Positions 1-8,933 of a stretch of DNA of 64,000 nucleotides are shown here, one piece after another. The position numbers were made by a program, and so were the translations under genes. The stretch covers positions 6,379,501-6,443,500 of the forward strand of contig NZ_CP163518.1 in NCBI RefSeq assembly GCF_041080625.1. Direction: 5' to 3'. The notes beneath the pieces were generated by a model, which made no database searches, was not told where the DNA came from, and worked only from the letters and a program-made list of their open reading frames with translations. Positions within the stretch are counted from its first letter, which is position 1. Every line of letters begins with the position of its first letter. Origin of the DNA: Streptomyces sp. CG1. GTDB taxonomy: Bacteria; Actinomycetota; Actinomycetes; Streptomycetales; Streptomycetaceae.

Positions 1-1
1 G

Positions 2-1414
2 GAGGCCATGCGGCTGGTGTGCCGGCGGCTGGAGGGCGCGTTCACGCTGGTCGCCGTGCACGCCGACGAGCCGGACGTGGTCGTGGGCGCGCGCCGGAAC
101 TCGCCGCTCGTGGTCGGTGTCGGTGAGGGCGAGGCGTTCCTGGCCTCGGACGTCGCCGCGTTCATCGCCCACACCCGCTCGGCGATCGAACTGGGCCAGG
201 ACCAGGTCGTGGAGCTGCGCCGGGACGGCGTCACGGTGACGGGCTTCGACGGCCGCCCGGCCGAGGTGCACAGCTTCCACGTGGACTGGGACGCCTCCGC
301 CGCCGAGAAGGGCGGCTACGACTACTTCATGCTCAAGGAGATCGCCGAGCAGCCCAAGGCGGTCGCCGACACGCTGCTGGGCCGTATCGACCCGTCCGGC
401 TCGCTCACCCTGGACGAGGTCCGCATTTCCCCGTCCGAGCTGCGCGAGATCGACAAGGTCGTCATCGTTGCCTGCGGTACGGCCTTCCACGCCGGCCTGA
501 TCGCCAAGTACGCCATCGAGCACTGGACGCGCATCCCCTGCGAGGTCGAGCTGGCCAGCGAGTTCCGCTACCGGGACCCGATCCTGGACGGCCGCTCCCT
601 GGTCATCGCCATCTCCCAGTCCGGTGAGACGATGGACACCCTGATGGCGCTGCGCCACGCCCGCGAGCAGGGCTCCAAGGTGCTGGCCATCTGCAACACC
701 AACGGCTCGACGATTCCCCGCGAGTCGGACGCGGTGCTGTACACCCACGCCGGCCCGGAGGTCGCCGTCGCCTCCACCAAGGCGTTCCTGACCCAGCTGG
801 TGGCCTGCTATCTGGTGGCGCTGTATCTGGGCCAGGTGCGCGGTACGAAGTGGGGCGACGAGATCCAGGCCGTCATCAAGGACCTCTCCCGGATCTCGGA
901 GGAGGTCGAGCGGGTCCTGGAGACGATGGAACCGGTACGGGCGCTCGCGCGGACCCTGGCCTCGAAGAACACGGTGCTCTTCCTCGGCCGGCACGTGGGC
1001 TACCCGATCGCCCTCGAAGGCGCCCTGAAGCTCAAGGAACTCGCCTACATGCACGCCGAGGGCTTCGCTGCGGGCGAGCTGAAGCACGGCCCGATCGCAC
1101 TGATCGAGGAGGACGTGCCGGTGGTGGTCGTCGTGCCGTCGCCGCGCGGCCGCTCGATCCTGCACGACAAGATCGTCTCCAACATCCAGGAGATCCGGGC
1201 CCGCGGGGCGCGCACCATCGTGATCGCGGAGGAGGGCGACGAGGCGGTCGTCCCCTACGCGGACCACCTGATCCGCATCCCGGCCACCCCGACCCTGCTG
1301 CAGCCGCTGGTGGCGACGGTCCCGCTCCAGGTCTTCGCCTGCGAGCTGGCTACCGCCCGCGGCAACGAGGTGGACCAGCCCCGGAACCTGGCGAAGTCGG
1401 TGACGGTGGAGTGA
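2..1414 (+). CDS. glmS: Glutamine--fructose-6-phosphate aminotransferase, 3' part
   Basis: Makes glucosamine-6-phosphate from fructose-6-phosphate and glutamine, the entry to UDP-GlcNAc and peptidoglycan. About 470 codons are visible. Family members have about 600-615 residues, so the N-terminal Cys of the glutaminase domain lies left of the window and the ATG at 8 is internal. The end of the glutaminase domain ([19 protein letters not shown]) is followed by two SIS sugar-isomerase domains. These carry the signatures [11 protein letters not shown] and CNTNGSTI and the conserved C-terminal LAKSVTVE. A strong hairpin terminator follows at once. Function is certain; only the 5' end is missing. 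Confidence 0.97.
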   Translation, partial: EAMRLVCRRLEGAFTLVAVHADEPDVVVGARRNSPLVVGVGEGEAFLASDVAAFIAHTRSAIELGQDQVVELRRDGVTVTGFDGRPAEVHSFHVDWDASAAEKGGYDYFMLKEIAEQPKAVADTLLGRIDPSGSLTLDEVRISPSELREIDKVVIVACGTAFHAGLIAKYAIEHWTRIPCEVELASEFRYRDPILDGRSLVIAISQSGETMDTLMALRHAREQGSKVLAICNTNGSTIPRESDAVLYTHAGPEVAVASTKAFLTQLVACYLVALYLGQVRGTKWGDEIQAVIKDLSRISEEVERVLETMEPVRALARTLASKNTVLFLGRHVGYPIALEGALKLKELAYMHAEGFAAGELKHGPIALIEEDVPVVVVVPSPRGRSILHDKIVSNIQEIRARGARTIVIAEEGDEAVVPYADHLIRIPATPTLLQPLVATVPLQVFACELATARGNEVDQPRNLAKSVTVE

Positions 1415-1434
1415 GAAGGCCCTCGGTGTGAGGA

Positions 1435-1469
1435 CAAGGGGCGAACGGCAGGCTGCCGTTCGCCCCTTG
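1435..1469 (+). terminator. Intrinsic terminator after glmS
   Basis: Perfect 16-bp stem (1435-1450 with 1454-1469) around a 3-nt loop, 20 nt past the glmS stop. There is no long T-tract, which is usual for Streptomyces. It also lies downstream of the convergent SDR gene and may stop transcripts from both sides. Confidence 0.8.
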
Positions 1470-1472
1470 GCG

Positions 1473-1595
1473 GACGTTGACGGTCTCCTCGGCCGGCACG
1501 TTGACGATCGACCTGCTGCAGTCCTGCGGCGGGTCGGCCGCGGCGGCGCTGCCGGCGGTGGTGACGACTCCGGCGAGGGCCGTGCCGACGAGGGC
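1473..1595 (-). pseudogene. Possible remnant of a small secreted protein
   Basis: Directly after the SDR stop codon, and in the same frame on the minus strand, the sequence reads like the end of a signal peptide: [20 protein letters not shown]. It is followed by [19 protein letters not shown]. There is no start codon or N-region, because the SDR coding sequence occupies that place. It may be the 3' remnant of a deleted secreted-protein gene, or chance coding potential in GC-rich DNA. The family is not recognised. Confidence 0.3.
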
Positions 1596-2375
1596 TCAGT
1601 GGACCGAGAGGCCCCCGTCGACGAAGACCGACTGGCCCGTGACATAGGCGGAGGCGCGGCTCGCGAGGAAGACGGCCGCGCCCTCGAAGTCCTCGGCGAG
1701 GCCGTTGCGGCCGATCATCGTGCGCGCGGCCAGCGCCGCCACCTTCTGGGGGTCGCTGGACAGCCGCCGGTTGAGCGCGGTCATCACGAAGCCCGGCACC
1801 AGGGTGTTGACGGTGACGCCGTACGGCGACCAGGCCTCGGCCTGCGAGCGGGCCAGCGATTCCAGCGCGCCCTTGGAGACGCCGTAGGCACCGCTCTGCA
1901 CGAAGGCGCGGTGGGCCTGCTGGGAGGTGATGTGGATGATCCGGCCGAAGCCGCGCTCCGCCATGCCGGGCCCGAACCGCTGCCCCAGCAGGAACGGCGC
2001 CTGAAGATTCACGGCCATGGTGGTGTCCCACACGTCCTCGCCCAGCTCGCTCAGCGGTGGCCGCAGGTTGATCCCGGCGGAGTTGACGAGGATGTCGGGC
2101 TCGCCGAAGACACCGGCCGCCTCCTCGGCCGCCGCGCGCACGCCGTCACGTGTCCCGAGATCGCCCGCGACCCGGGCGGCCGTGCAGCCGGCGTCGGTCA
2201 ACTCGCCGACGGTTTCCTCCAGTTGCTCCTTGCCGCGGGCCACGACCACCACCCTCGCGCCGGCTCGCGCGAGCGCTCCGGCGATGGCCCGGCCGATGCC
2301 GGAGCTGCCTCCGGTCACCACGGCGACACGGCCGTCCAGCGAGAACAGGTCGGAGAGATAGGCCTGGGACGTCAT
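1596..2375 (-). CDS. SDR family NAD(P)-dependent oxidoreductase
   Basis: 259-aa classical short-chain dehydrogenase/reductase, probably cytosolic. Visible motifs are [16 protein letters not shown] (TGxxxGIG cofactor site), NSAGIN (the NAG position), a catalytic Ser in ITSQQAHRA and YGVSKGAL (YxxxK). The C-terminus [14 protein letters not shown] is typical of 3-oxoacyl-ACP reductase/gluconate-dehydrogenase-type SDRs. The ATG at 2375 was chosen because the fold begins about 12 residues later. No ribosome site precedes it, but a TACGCT -10-like hexamer ends close to the ATG, which suggests a leaderless mRNA. It is divergent from acpS. Substrate unknown. Confidence 0.88.
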   Translation of the reverse strand: MTSQAYLSDLFSLDGRVAVVTGGSSGIGRAIAGALARAGARVVVVARGKEQLEETVGELTDAGCTAARVAGDLGTRDGVRAAAEEAAGVFGEPDILVNSAGINLRPPLSELGEDVWDTTMAVNLQAPFLLGQRFGPGMAERGFGRIIHITSQQAHRAFVQSGAYGVSKGALESLARSQAEAWSPYGVTVNTLVPGFVMTALNRRLSSDPQKVAALAARTMIGRNGLAEDFEGAAVFLASRASAYVTGQSVFVDGGLSVH

Positions 2376-2443
2376 GGACGGAGCGTAGACGGCACGTACC
2401 GGGCCCGGCAGCGGGATTTCAGCAGGCGGACGGGGAGCGATCG

Positions 2444-2449
2444 TAGGCT
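2444..2449 (+). promoter_or_regulatory. -10 element of leaderless acpS transcript
   Basis: TAGGCT ends 7 nt before the acpS ATG and no Shine-Dalgarno is present. This spacing would place transcription start at or next to the start codon. The same hexamer precedes tsaB at 9605. No clear -35 is seen. Confidence 0.5.
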
Positions 2450-2456
2450 GCCCGGC

Positions 2457-2828
2457 ATGAGCATCATCGGAGTGGGGATCGACGTCGCCGAGATCGACCG
2501 GTTCCGCGCGTCGTTGGAGCGGACGCCCGGCATGGCCGAGCGGCTGTTCGTGGAACGGGAGCTGTTGCTGCCCAGCGGGGAGCGGCGCGGGATCGCCTCG
2601 CTCGCGGCCCGGTTCGCCGCCAAGGAAGCACTGGCGAAGGCCTTGGGCGCACCACCCGGCCTGCACTGGACCGACGCCGAGGTGTGCGTCGAGGACAGCG
2701 GACAGCCCCGCCTGAGGGTGTCGGGCACCGTCGCCGCACGCGCCGCCGAACTGGGCGTACGGGCCTGGCACGTCTCACTCAGCCATGACGCGGGGGTCGC
2801 CTCGGCCGTGGTGGTGGCCGAGGGCTGA
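2457..2828 (+). CDS. acpS: Holo-[acyl-carrier-protein] synthase
   Basis: 123-aa AcpS-type phosphopantetheinyl transferase, which moves 4'-phosphopantetheine from CoA to the Ser of acyl carrier proteins for fatty-acid synthesis. The magnesium-binding motif GIGVDI/DxxE is seen as [12 protein letters not shown], and the second family motif as [14 protein letters not shown]. The C-terminal [18 protein letters not shown] is also diagnostic. Length is normal for AcpS (about 120 aa). It is followed after 81 nt by nnr on the same strand. Confidence 0.95.
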   Translation: MSIIGVGIDVAEIDRFRASLERTPGMAERLFVERELLLPSGERRGIASLAARFAAKEALAKALGAPPGLHWTDAEVCVEDSGQPRLRVSGTVAARAAELGVRAWHVSLSHDAGVASAVVVAEG

Positions 2829-2909
2829 GCGCTCCGCTGGCCTGTTCGCGGATCACGGGATCGGCTCCCCGGGTGTGGGTGGTGGAGGGTACGGGGCAGA
2901 CTCGGTGTC

Positions 2910-4346
2910 ATGCGTAGTGCGTACAGCGTGGAGACGGTGCGGGCGGCCGAACGGGCCCTGATGGCACGGCTGCCGGAGGGCGCGCTGATGCAGCGGGCCG
3001 CGGCGGGGCTGGCCGCCGCCTGCGCCGAGTTGCTCGGGCGGGTGTACGGCAGCCGGGTGGTGCTGCTCGTCGGCAGCGGCGACAACGGCGGCGACGCGCT
3101 GTACGCGGGGGCGCGGCTGGCGCGTCGGGGGGCCGGGGTCACGGCCGTACTGCTGGCACCGGAGCGGGTGCACGCCGGAGGGCTGGGCGCGCTGCGGCGG
3201 GCGGGCGGCACGGTCGCCCCGGCCTCGGCCGGTTCCGCCGAGGGGATCGTCGAGTCGGCCGATCTCGTCGTGGACGGGATCGTCGGGATCGGCGGCAAGG
3301 GCGGGCTGCGGCCCGAGGCCGAGGCCCTGGCCGGGGTCGTCGCGCGGTCCCGTGCCGCCGTGGTCGCCGTGGACCTGCCCAGCGGGGTCGAGGCCGACAC
3401 CGGCCAGGTCCGGGGAGCCGCGATCCGGGCCGACCTCACCGTCACCTTCGGCACCTACAAGCCCGGGCTGCTGATCGATCCGGCACGCGAGTACGCCGGG
3501 GTCGTACGGCTCGTCGGCATCGGCCTGGATCTGCCCGACGAAGGCGAGCTGCAGGCGCTCCAACACGCCGACGTGGCACGGCTGTTGCCGATGCCGGCCG
3601 CGGAGAGCGACAAGTACCGGCGCGGAGTCGTGGGCATCGCCGCCGGATCCGCGCGCTATCCGGGCGCCGCCGTGCTCGCCGTCTCCGGGGCGCTGCGGGG
3701 CGGGGCGGGGGCCGTACGGTACGTCGGGCCCGCGGCGGAGGCGGTCATCGCCCGTTTCCCGGAGGCGCTCGTGTCCGGTCAGGGGCCGGCGAAGGCGGGG
3801 CGCGTACAGGCCTGGGTGGCCGGGCCGGGCGCCGGGGACGACGCGGCGACCGTGGCGGAGGTGCTGGACGCGGACGTGCCGGTGCTCCTCGACGCGGACG
3901 GGCTGCGGCTGGCCGAACGGGGCGCGGTGCGCGGGCGTACGGCGCCGACGCTGATGACCCCTCATGCCGGGGAGGCGGCCGCGCTGCTGGGAGTACGGCG
4001 GGAGGAGGTCGAACAGGCCCGGCTGGCCGCGGTGCGGGAGCTGGCGGCGGTGTACCGGGCCACGGTGCTGCTGAAGGGGTCCACGACGCTGGTCGCCGAC
4101 CCGGGGGGCGGGGCCGTGCGGGTCAACGCCACGGGGACCTCGTGGCTGGCCACGGCGGGGAGTGGGGACGTGCTGTCGGGGCTCGCGGGGTCCTTGCTGG
4201 CGGCGGGGCTGTCGGCGCGGGACGCGGGGAGCGTCGCGGCGTATCTGCACGGGCTGGCCGGGCGGTTCGCGGCGGACGGGGCGCCGGTAGGGGCGCATGA
4301 CGTGGCGGCTCGGATCCCGGAGGCGTGGAGGGATGTGCGGGACTGA
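2910..4346 (+). CDS. nnr: Bifunctional NAD(P)H-hydrate epimerase/dehydratase
   Basis: 478-aa fusion that repairs damaged NAD(P)HX. The N-terminal half (about 1-210) is the YjeF-N/NnrE epimerase with GSGDNGGDALYAGA and the acidic VVDGIVGIGGKG. The C-terminal half (about 220-470) is the ribokinase-like ADP-dependent dehydratase NnrD with MTPHAGEAAALLG and NATGTSWLATAGSGDVLSG. Two-domain architecture and length match the bacterial family. Starts at ATG 2910. It probably forms a unit with acpS, as in many actinobacteria. Confidence 0.95.
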   Translation: MRSAYSVETVRAAERALMARLPEGALMQRAAAGLAAACAELLGRVYGSRVVLLVGSGDNGGDALYAGARLARRGAGVTAVLLAPERVHAGGLGALRRAGGTVAPASAGSAEGIVESADLVVDGIVGIGGKGGLRPEAEALAGVVARSRAAVVAVDLPSGVEADTGQVRGAAIRADLTVTFGTYKPGLLIDPAREYAGVVRLVGIGLDLPDEGELQALQHADVARLLPMPAAESDKYRRGVVGIAAGSARYPGAAVLAVSGALRGGAGAVRYVGPAAEAVIARFPEALVSGQGPAKAGRVQAWVAGPGAGDDAATVAEVLDADVPVLLDADGLRLAERGAVRGRTAPTLMTPHAGEAAALLGVRREEVEQARLAAVRELAAVYRATVLLKGSTTLVADPGGGAVRVNATGTSWLATAGSGDVLSGLAGSLLAAGLSARDAGSVAAYLHGLAGRFAADGAPVGAHDVAARIPEAWRDVRD

Positions 4347-4467
4347 GCCCGTGCCGTAGCCGGCCGCGGGGAACCGCGCGACCAGCCACGACGGTGCCGC
4401 AGACGAACGACTGCATCCCTCGGGTGACCCTTCAGCGCGGCGCCGCTGATCCGGCGGAGCCACCCCG

Positions 4468-5379
4468 TTGGCTGATTGCATGATCAGCAGACGAATCGCA
4501 TCCCGGGTCGCCGCGGTGCTGCTCGCCGCCGTGACAGCCCTGCCCGCGACCGCACACGCAGCGGCCGCCGCCCCCGCGCCGCCCGCCCCCGCTCCCGCGC
4601 TGGAGCCCGACCTGGTCCCCGGTGTCGCTCCCGGGCCCGGGCAGTCCTGGCAGATCGACACGCCCGACGAGGCGCTGCCGCCGACGGTGTACACGCCGAC
4701 CGAGGCGGAGGACGCCGTGCAGCCGAAGGACGCGGCGCCGGGGGCGTACGACCTCATCGAGTACGTGCCGCTCGACGACGCCGTCTCCAAGGTGAGCTGC
4801 AGCAAGAAGACCGGGCCCTATCAGCGGCAGGTGGAGCGCTGGCTGAAGCTGAAGGCCGACGGGAAGCAGTCGGCCGCCGACTGCAAGGCGATCCGCGACT
4901 TCCAGACCAAGCACAGGATCAAGCCCGCCAGCGGGTTCGCCGGACCCGTCACCTGGTCGACGATGATGCTCATCGGGGCGAAGAAGGACCCGAACGCCGC
5001 AAAGAAGTGTCCCGTCCGGTCGTACAAGGTCGCCTGTGTCGATCTGGACCGCCAGCTCACCTGGGTCCAGGAGGACTCCAAGGTGGTGTTCGGGCCGGTG
5101 CCCATGCGGAGCGGGCGCACGGGGCATCTCACCCGCAAGGGCTGGCACACCGTCTACTGGCGGCACAAGAACCACGTGTCGACCCTGTACGACGAGCCCA
5201 TGCCCTACGCCCAGTTCTTCGACGGCGGCGAGGCCTTCCACGCCGTCTACGGCAGCATCTACACCACGGTCGGCTCCTACGGCTGCGTCAACATGAAGCT
5301 CGACGACGCGCGCAAGCTGTGGGACGTGCTGAAGAAGGGCGACCGCGTCTACGTGTGGGGGAAGCGACCGGGTACCTGA
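4468..5379 (+). CDS. Secreted L,D-transpeptidase with peptidoglycan-binding domain
   Basis: Cross-links peptidoglycan stems (3-3 bonds) outside the membrane. A signal peptide (RRIASRVAAVLLAAVTALPATAHA) and a Pro/Ala-rich linker come first. A peptidoglycan_binding_1 domain around residues 110-165 (AIRDFQTKHRIKPASGFAG) and a YkuD catalytic domain around 185-300 follow. The catalytic His is in EAFHAVYGS and the nucleophile Cys in GSYGCVNMKLDDA. The start is uncertain: TTG 4468 has GGCGGAG about 8 nt upstream, while ATG 4480 shortens the N-terminus by four residues. It precedes alr, which fits cell-wall work. Confidence 0.9.
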   Translation: MADCMISRRIASRVAAVLLAAVTALPATAHAAAAAPAPPAPAPALEPDLVPGVAPGPGQSWQIDTPDEALPPTVYTPTEAEDAVQPKDAAPGAYDLIEYVPLDDAVSKVSCSKKTGPYQRQVERWLKLKADGKQSAADCKAIRDFQTKHRIKPASGFAGPVTWSTMMLIGAKKDPNAAKKCPVRSYKVACVDLDRQLTWVQEDSKVVFGPVPMRSGRTGHLTRKGWHTVYWRHKNHVSTLYDEPMPYAQFFDGGEAFHAVYGSIYTTVGSYGCVNMKLDDARKLWDVLKKGDRVYVWGKRPGT

Positions 5380-5425
5380 GACTGCGACCGGGGCCCGCGG
5401 GGCCCTCTGAGAGACTGGGGGCGCC

Positions 5426-6595
5426 ATGAGTGAGACTGCGACTGTGCCGACCGCCCCCCTGCGCGCCCGCGCCGAGATCGATCTGGGCGCCCTGCGGGCC
5501 AATGTGCGCGCCCTGCGAGCCCGGACGCCGGGCGCGGCCCTGATGGCCGTGGTCAAGTCCGACGGCTACGGCCACGGGGCCGTGCCGTGCGCTCGCGCGG
5601 CCCTCGCCGCGGGCGCGGACTGGCTCGGCACCGCCACCCCCGAGGAGGCCCTCGCGCTGCGCGCGGCCGGGCTGCCGGGCCGGATCCTGTGCTGGCTGTG
5701 GGTGCCGGGCGGCCCCTGGCGGCAGGCGATCGAGGCCGACCTCGACGTGTCCGTGAGCGGGATGTGGGCCCTGCGGGAGGTCGTCGCGGCGGCCCGCGAG
5801 GCCGGCCGCACCGCGCGCGTGCAGCTCAAGGCGGACACCGGGCTCGGCCGCAACGGCTGCCCGCCCGGCCGCGATTGGGCGGAACTGGTCGCCGCGGCCC
5901 TGCGCGCCGAGGCCGAGGGGCTGGTCCGGATCACCGGGCTGTGGTCGCACTTCGCCTGCGCCGACGAGCCCGGGCATCCCTCCATCGCCGACCAGCTGGC
6001 CCGGTTCCGGGAGATGCTGGCGTACGCCGAGGAACAGGGCGTACGGCCCGAGGTGCGGCACATCGCCAACTCGCCCGCCGCACTCACCCTCCCCGAGACC
6101 CACTTCGACCTCGTCCGCACCGGCATCGCCCTCTACGGCATCTCGCCCAGCCCGGAGCTGGGCACGCCCGCCGACTTCGGGCTGCGCCCGGTGATGACGC
6201 TCAGCGCGTCGCTGGCCCTGGTCAAGCACGTCCCGGGCGGCCACGGCGTCAGCTACGGCCATCACTACGTCACCCCCGGCGAGACCACCCTCGGTCTCGT
6301 CCCGGTCGGCTACGCGGACGGCATCCCGCGGCATGCCTCCGGCACCGGTCCGGTGCTGGTCGACGGCAAGTGGCGCACGGTCGCCGGGCGGGTCGCCATG
6401 GACCAGTTCGTGGTGGACCTCGGCGGGGACGAGCCCGCGGTGGGCAGCGAGGCCGTGCTGTTCGGGCCCGGCGACCGCGGTGAGCCCACCGCCGAGGACT
6501 GGGCGCAGGCCTGCGGCACGATCGCGTACGAAATCGTCACACGCATCGGAACCCGGGTTCCTCGCGTCTATGTGAACGGGAAAGAACTCGGGTAA
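5426..6595 (+). CDS. alr: Alanine racemase
   Basis: 389-aa PLP enzyme that makes D-alanine for peptidoglycan. The PLP Schiff-base Lys is K44 in AVVKSDGYGHG. Other family marks are LKADTGLGRNG, HIANSPAAL, the racemase C-terminal domain with the catalytic Tyr in HGVSYGHHY, and GRVAMDQFVVDLG. Length is usual. It lies 46 nt after the L,D-transpeptidase and is followed by the hydrolase-tsaE pair on the same strand. Confidence 0.97.
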   Translation: MSETATVPTAPLRARAEIDLGALRANVRALRARTPGAALMAVVKSDGYGHGAVPCARAALAAGADWLGTATPEEALALRAAGLPGRILCWLWVPGGPWRQAIEADLDVSVSGMWALREVVAAAREAGRTARVQLKADTGLGRNGCPPGRDWAELVAAALRAEAEGLVRITGLWSHFACADEPGHPSIADQLARFREMLAYAEEQGVRPEVRHIANSPAALTLPETHFDLVRTGIALYGISPSPELGTPADFGLRPVMTLSASLALVKHVPGGHGVSYGHHYVTPGETTLGLVPVGYADGIPRHASGTGPVLVDGKWRTVAGRVAMDQFVVDLGGDEPAVGSEAVLFGPGDRGEPTAEDWAQACGTIAYEIVTRIGTRVPRVYVNGKELG

Positions 6596-6739
6596 GCCGT
6601 TCGAGAGCGACCCGGCTCACCTGTGACACCCGTCGCAGACCCACCTGCGACGCCCGTTGCAGCGGCACCATCGGATTCATCCGTTTCACCACCCAGGCGA
6701 AACCCAGGCGAACTGCAGTACGGCGAAGAGGAGCGGTAC

Positions 6740-7999
6740 GTGAGCGAGAGCAGTGCGGAGGCCGTGGCGGACGTCGTCGCCTCGGCGGCCGCCGCCTCCG
6801 CCGCGGGGGCGGCCGGGAGCTGGCGCAGGGCGACCGGCATCGCCGGTACCGCGATAGGCGTGCTCGCCGCGGGCGCGGCGGCCGGCGTCGCCATCGAGCG
6901 GATGACGGTGGGCCGTGGCATGCGCCGAAAGGCCCGACTGGCGCTGGACTCCGCGGGCCCCTACGGCACCCTGCGCGGCACCCCGGGCAAGGCCGAGGCC
7001 GACGACGGCACCGAGCTGTACTACGAGGTCGACGAGGTCGAGCCCGACCCGGGCCCGAACGTCTCCCCGCGCCGGCGAAGGCTGTTCGGCCGTAAGGCGC
7101 CCGCCCCGGTCACCGTCGTCTTCAGCCACGGCTACTGCCTCAACCAGGACTCCTGGCACTTCCAGCGCGCCGCCCTGCGCGGGGTCGTCCGGACCGTGCA
7201 CTGGGACCAGCGCAGCCACGGCCGGTCCGGGCGGGGCGTGGCCCAGACCCGGGACCGGGTGCCGGTCGCCATCGACCAGCTCGGCCGCGATCTGAAGGCC
7301 GTCCTCGACGCCGCCGTACCGGACGGGCCGATCGTGCTGGTCGGGCACTCGATGGGCGGCATGACCGTGATGGCCCTCGCCGCCCAGTACCCCGAGCTGA
7401 TCCGGGACCGGGTCGTCGCCACCGCCCTCGTCGGTACGTCGTCCGGGCGGCTCGGCGAGGTCAACTTCGGGCTGCCGCTGGCCGGCGTCAACGCGGTGCG
7501 CCGGATCCTGCCCGGCGTGCTGAAGGCGCTCGGACAGCAGGCGGAGCTGGTCGAGAAGGGGCGCCGGGCCACCGCCGATCTCTTCGCCGGGATCATCAAG
7601 CGGTACTCGTTCGCGGGGCGGGACGTCGACCCGGCCGTCGAGCGGTTCGCCGAGCGGATGATCGAGTCCACGCCGATCGACGTGGTCGCCGAGTTCTACC
7701 CGGCCTTCACCGACCACGACAAGACCGAGGCGCTCGCCTCCTTCCGGGAGATGCCGGTGCTCGTGCTGGCCGGCGTCCAGGACCTGGTCACGCCCAGCGA
7801 GCACAGCGAGGTCATCGCCGACCTGCTGCCCGACGCCGAGCTGGTCCTCGTCCCGGACGCCGGGCACCTGGTGATGCTGGAGCATCCGGAAGTGGTCACC
7901 GACCGCCTCGCCGACCTGCTCACCCGGGCGGGGGCGGTGCCCGCAGGGGTTACGGTAAGTGGCTATGGAAGCACCAGCAGCACCGCACAACCCCGCTGA
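6740..7999 (+). CDS. Alpha/beta hydrolase, membrane-anchored
   Basis: 419 aa with the start set at GTG 6740, because GAAGAGGAG sits 6 nt upstream; an upstream GTG at 6623 lacks a site. An Ala-rich N-terminus with a hydrophobic helix (about residues 37-58, TGIAGTAIGVLAAGAAAGVA) precedes the hydrolase fold. The oxyanion region is VVFSHGYCLNQDSWHF, the nucleophile elbow GHSMGG, and the catalytic His lies in DAGHLVMLEHPE. Substrate is unknown; the conserved place between alr and tsaE suggests an envelope or housekeeping role. The 3' end overlaps tsaE by 41 nt. Confidence 0.9.
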   Translation: MSESSAEAVADVVASAAAASAAGAAGSWRRATGIAGTAIGVLAAGAAAGVAIERMTVGRGMRRKARLALDSAGPYGTLRGTPGKAEADDGTELYYEVDEVEPDPGPNVSPRRRRLFGRKAPAPVTVVFSHGYCLNQDSWHFQRAALRGVVRTVHWDQRSHGRSGRGVAQTRDRVPVAIDQLGRDLKAVLDAAVPDGPIVLVGHSMGGMTVMALAAQYPELIRDRVVATALVGTSSGRLGEVNFGLPLAGVNAVRRILPGVLKALGQQAELVEKGRRATADLFAGIIKRYSFAGRDVDPAVERFAERMIESTPIDVVAEFYPAFTDHDKTEALASFREMPVLVLAGVQDLVTPSEHSEVIADLLPDAELVLVPDAGHLVMLEHPEVVTDRLADLLTRAGAVPAGVTVSGYGSTSSTAQPR

Positions 8000-8477
8000 G
8001 ACCCGGCTGACGATCACCTCGCCCGAGCAGATGCGGGAGCTGGGCCGCACGCTGGCCAAGCTGCTGCGCGCGGGCGACCTGGTGATGCTCAGCGGTGAGC
8101 TGGGCGCCGGCAAGACCACGCTGACCCGCGGGCTCGGTGAGGGCCTCGGCGTGCGCGGCGCGGTCACCTCGCCGACCTTCGTGATCGCCCGGGTGCACCC
8201 CTCCCTCGGCGGCGGCCCGCCCCTCGTGCACGTCGACGCCTACCGGCTCGGTGGCGGCCTGGACGAGATGGAGGACCTGGACCTCGATGTCTCGCTGCCC
8301 GACTCGGTGATGGTCGTGGAGTGGGGCGAGGGCAAGGTCGAGGAACTGACCGAGGACCGGCTCCAGGTCGTCATCCACCGGGCCGTCGGCGACACCACCG
8401 ACGAGGTACGGCACGTGACCCTGACCGGGCTGGGGGAGCGCTGGGCCGGAGCCGGCCTGGAGTCGCTCACCGCCTGA
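7959..8477 (+). CDS. tsaE: tRNA t6A biosynthesis ATPase TsaE
   Basis: 172-aa P-loop ATPase that works with TsaB and TsaD to make threonylcarbamoyladenosine (t6A37) in ANN-decoding tRNAs. Walker A is GELGAGKTTLTRG, followed by TSPTFVIA and VHVDAYRL, as in the YjeE/TsaE family. GTG 7959 or ATG 7965 could be the start; both lie inside the end of the hydrolase gene, so translation is probably coupled. tsaB, rimI and tsaD lie 1.1 kb downstream, separated by two small genes and a MITE-like element. Confidence 0.95.
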   Translation: MAMEAPAAPHNPAETRLTITSPEQMRELGRTLAKLLRAGDLVMLSGELGAGKTTLTRGLGEGLGVRGAVTSPTFVIARVHPSLGGGPPLVHVDAYRLGGGLDEMEDLDLDVSLPDSVMVVEWGEGKVEELTEDRLQVVIHRAVGDTTDEVRHVTLTGLGERWAGAGLESLTA

Positions 8478-8563
8478 GCGCTGCCTCCGTGCCAAGATTC
8501 CGACAGGCCGTCGGCAACATATTGCGCAGGACGTCCCGGGCGTGGTCACATGGTATCCAGCCC

Positions 8564-8585
8564 GTAGTTAGGTGTACCTAACTAC
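8564..8585. promoter_or_regulatory. 22-bp near-perfect palindrome (candidate operator)
   Basis: Ten-base arms GTAGTTAGGT and ACCTAACTAC flank a 2-nt centre GT, ending 27 nt before the ATG of the 66-aa gene. The inner half-sites TTAGGT/ACCTAA equal those of actinobacterial DtxR-family iron boxes. The spacing is 2 bp rather than the usual 7, so it is not a standard iron box. Its place just upstream of a strong ribosome site suggests an operator at the promoter. Confidence 0.55.
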
Positions 8586-8612
8586 CCCGCCCCCGCAGCA
8601 CAGGAGGCGCCC

Positions 8613-8813
8613 ATGCCCGCAACCGGCCCCACCGGGATCTCCATGCACGACCTGCTGGCGGCATGCGCGGCGGCGGAGACGATCTCCAGGCCCCCGGAGC
8701 ACCCCGAAAGGGAGCAGCGGGAAGGGGCGCGGGACTGTGCCGAATCCGCCGCGAATCCGCCGCAGACGGCCGACGACCGGTCGACGCGGCCGCACCCCCG
8801 AGCCGCCGCGTAG
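8613..8813 (+). CDS. Small hypothetical protein, 66 aa
   Basis: A perfect AGGAGG lies 5 nt before ATG 8613, which strongly supports translation. The N-terminal third (GISMHDLLAACAAAETI) looks like an amphipathic or hydrophobic helix. The rest is rich in Pro, Glu, Arg and Ala, and looks disordered. No enzymatic motif is seen and I do not recognise the family. A palindrome lies upstream. The TAG stop (8811-8813) is at the left edge of the MITE-like element, so the C-terminus could have been altered by the insertion. Confidence 0.7.
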   Translation: MPATGPTGISMHDLLAACAAAETISRPPEHPEREQREGARDCAESAANPPQTADDRSTRPHPRAAA

Positions 8814-8933
8814 GCCCTGTCGTCAAACTCCCTCCCCCCAGAGGGGGACCCCCAGAGCACGCGCCTGACGCCTCGAGGCCCGCCCTCCGGGCGGACGGCA
8901 GCAGTTTGACGACAGGGCCTGGGCGACAGGGCC
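8813..8933. mobile_element. MITE-like inverted-repeat element
   Basis: A 121-bp non-coding segment bounded by GGCCCTGTCG at the left and CGACAGGGCC at the right, each end next to a TA dinucleotide (8811-8812 and 8934-8935). A longer 18-bp perfect inverted repeat (AGGCCCTGTCGTCAAACT) pairs 8812-8829 with 8903-8920. The right end therefore carries two nested copies of the terminus. The core holds small hairpins such as CGCCC-TCC-GGGCG. It has no coding capacity. Sequences of this type recur between Streptomyces genes as far as I recall. It sits between two convergent genes. Confidence 0.6.

Noticed and set aside
8564..8585. Canonical DmdR1/IdeR iron box
   Set aside because: Half-sites match but the spacing is 2 bp rather than 7, so the 19-bp consensus is not met. 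Kept only as a palindrome.
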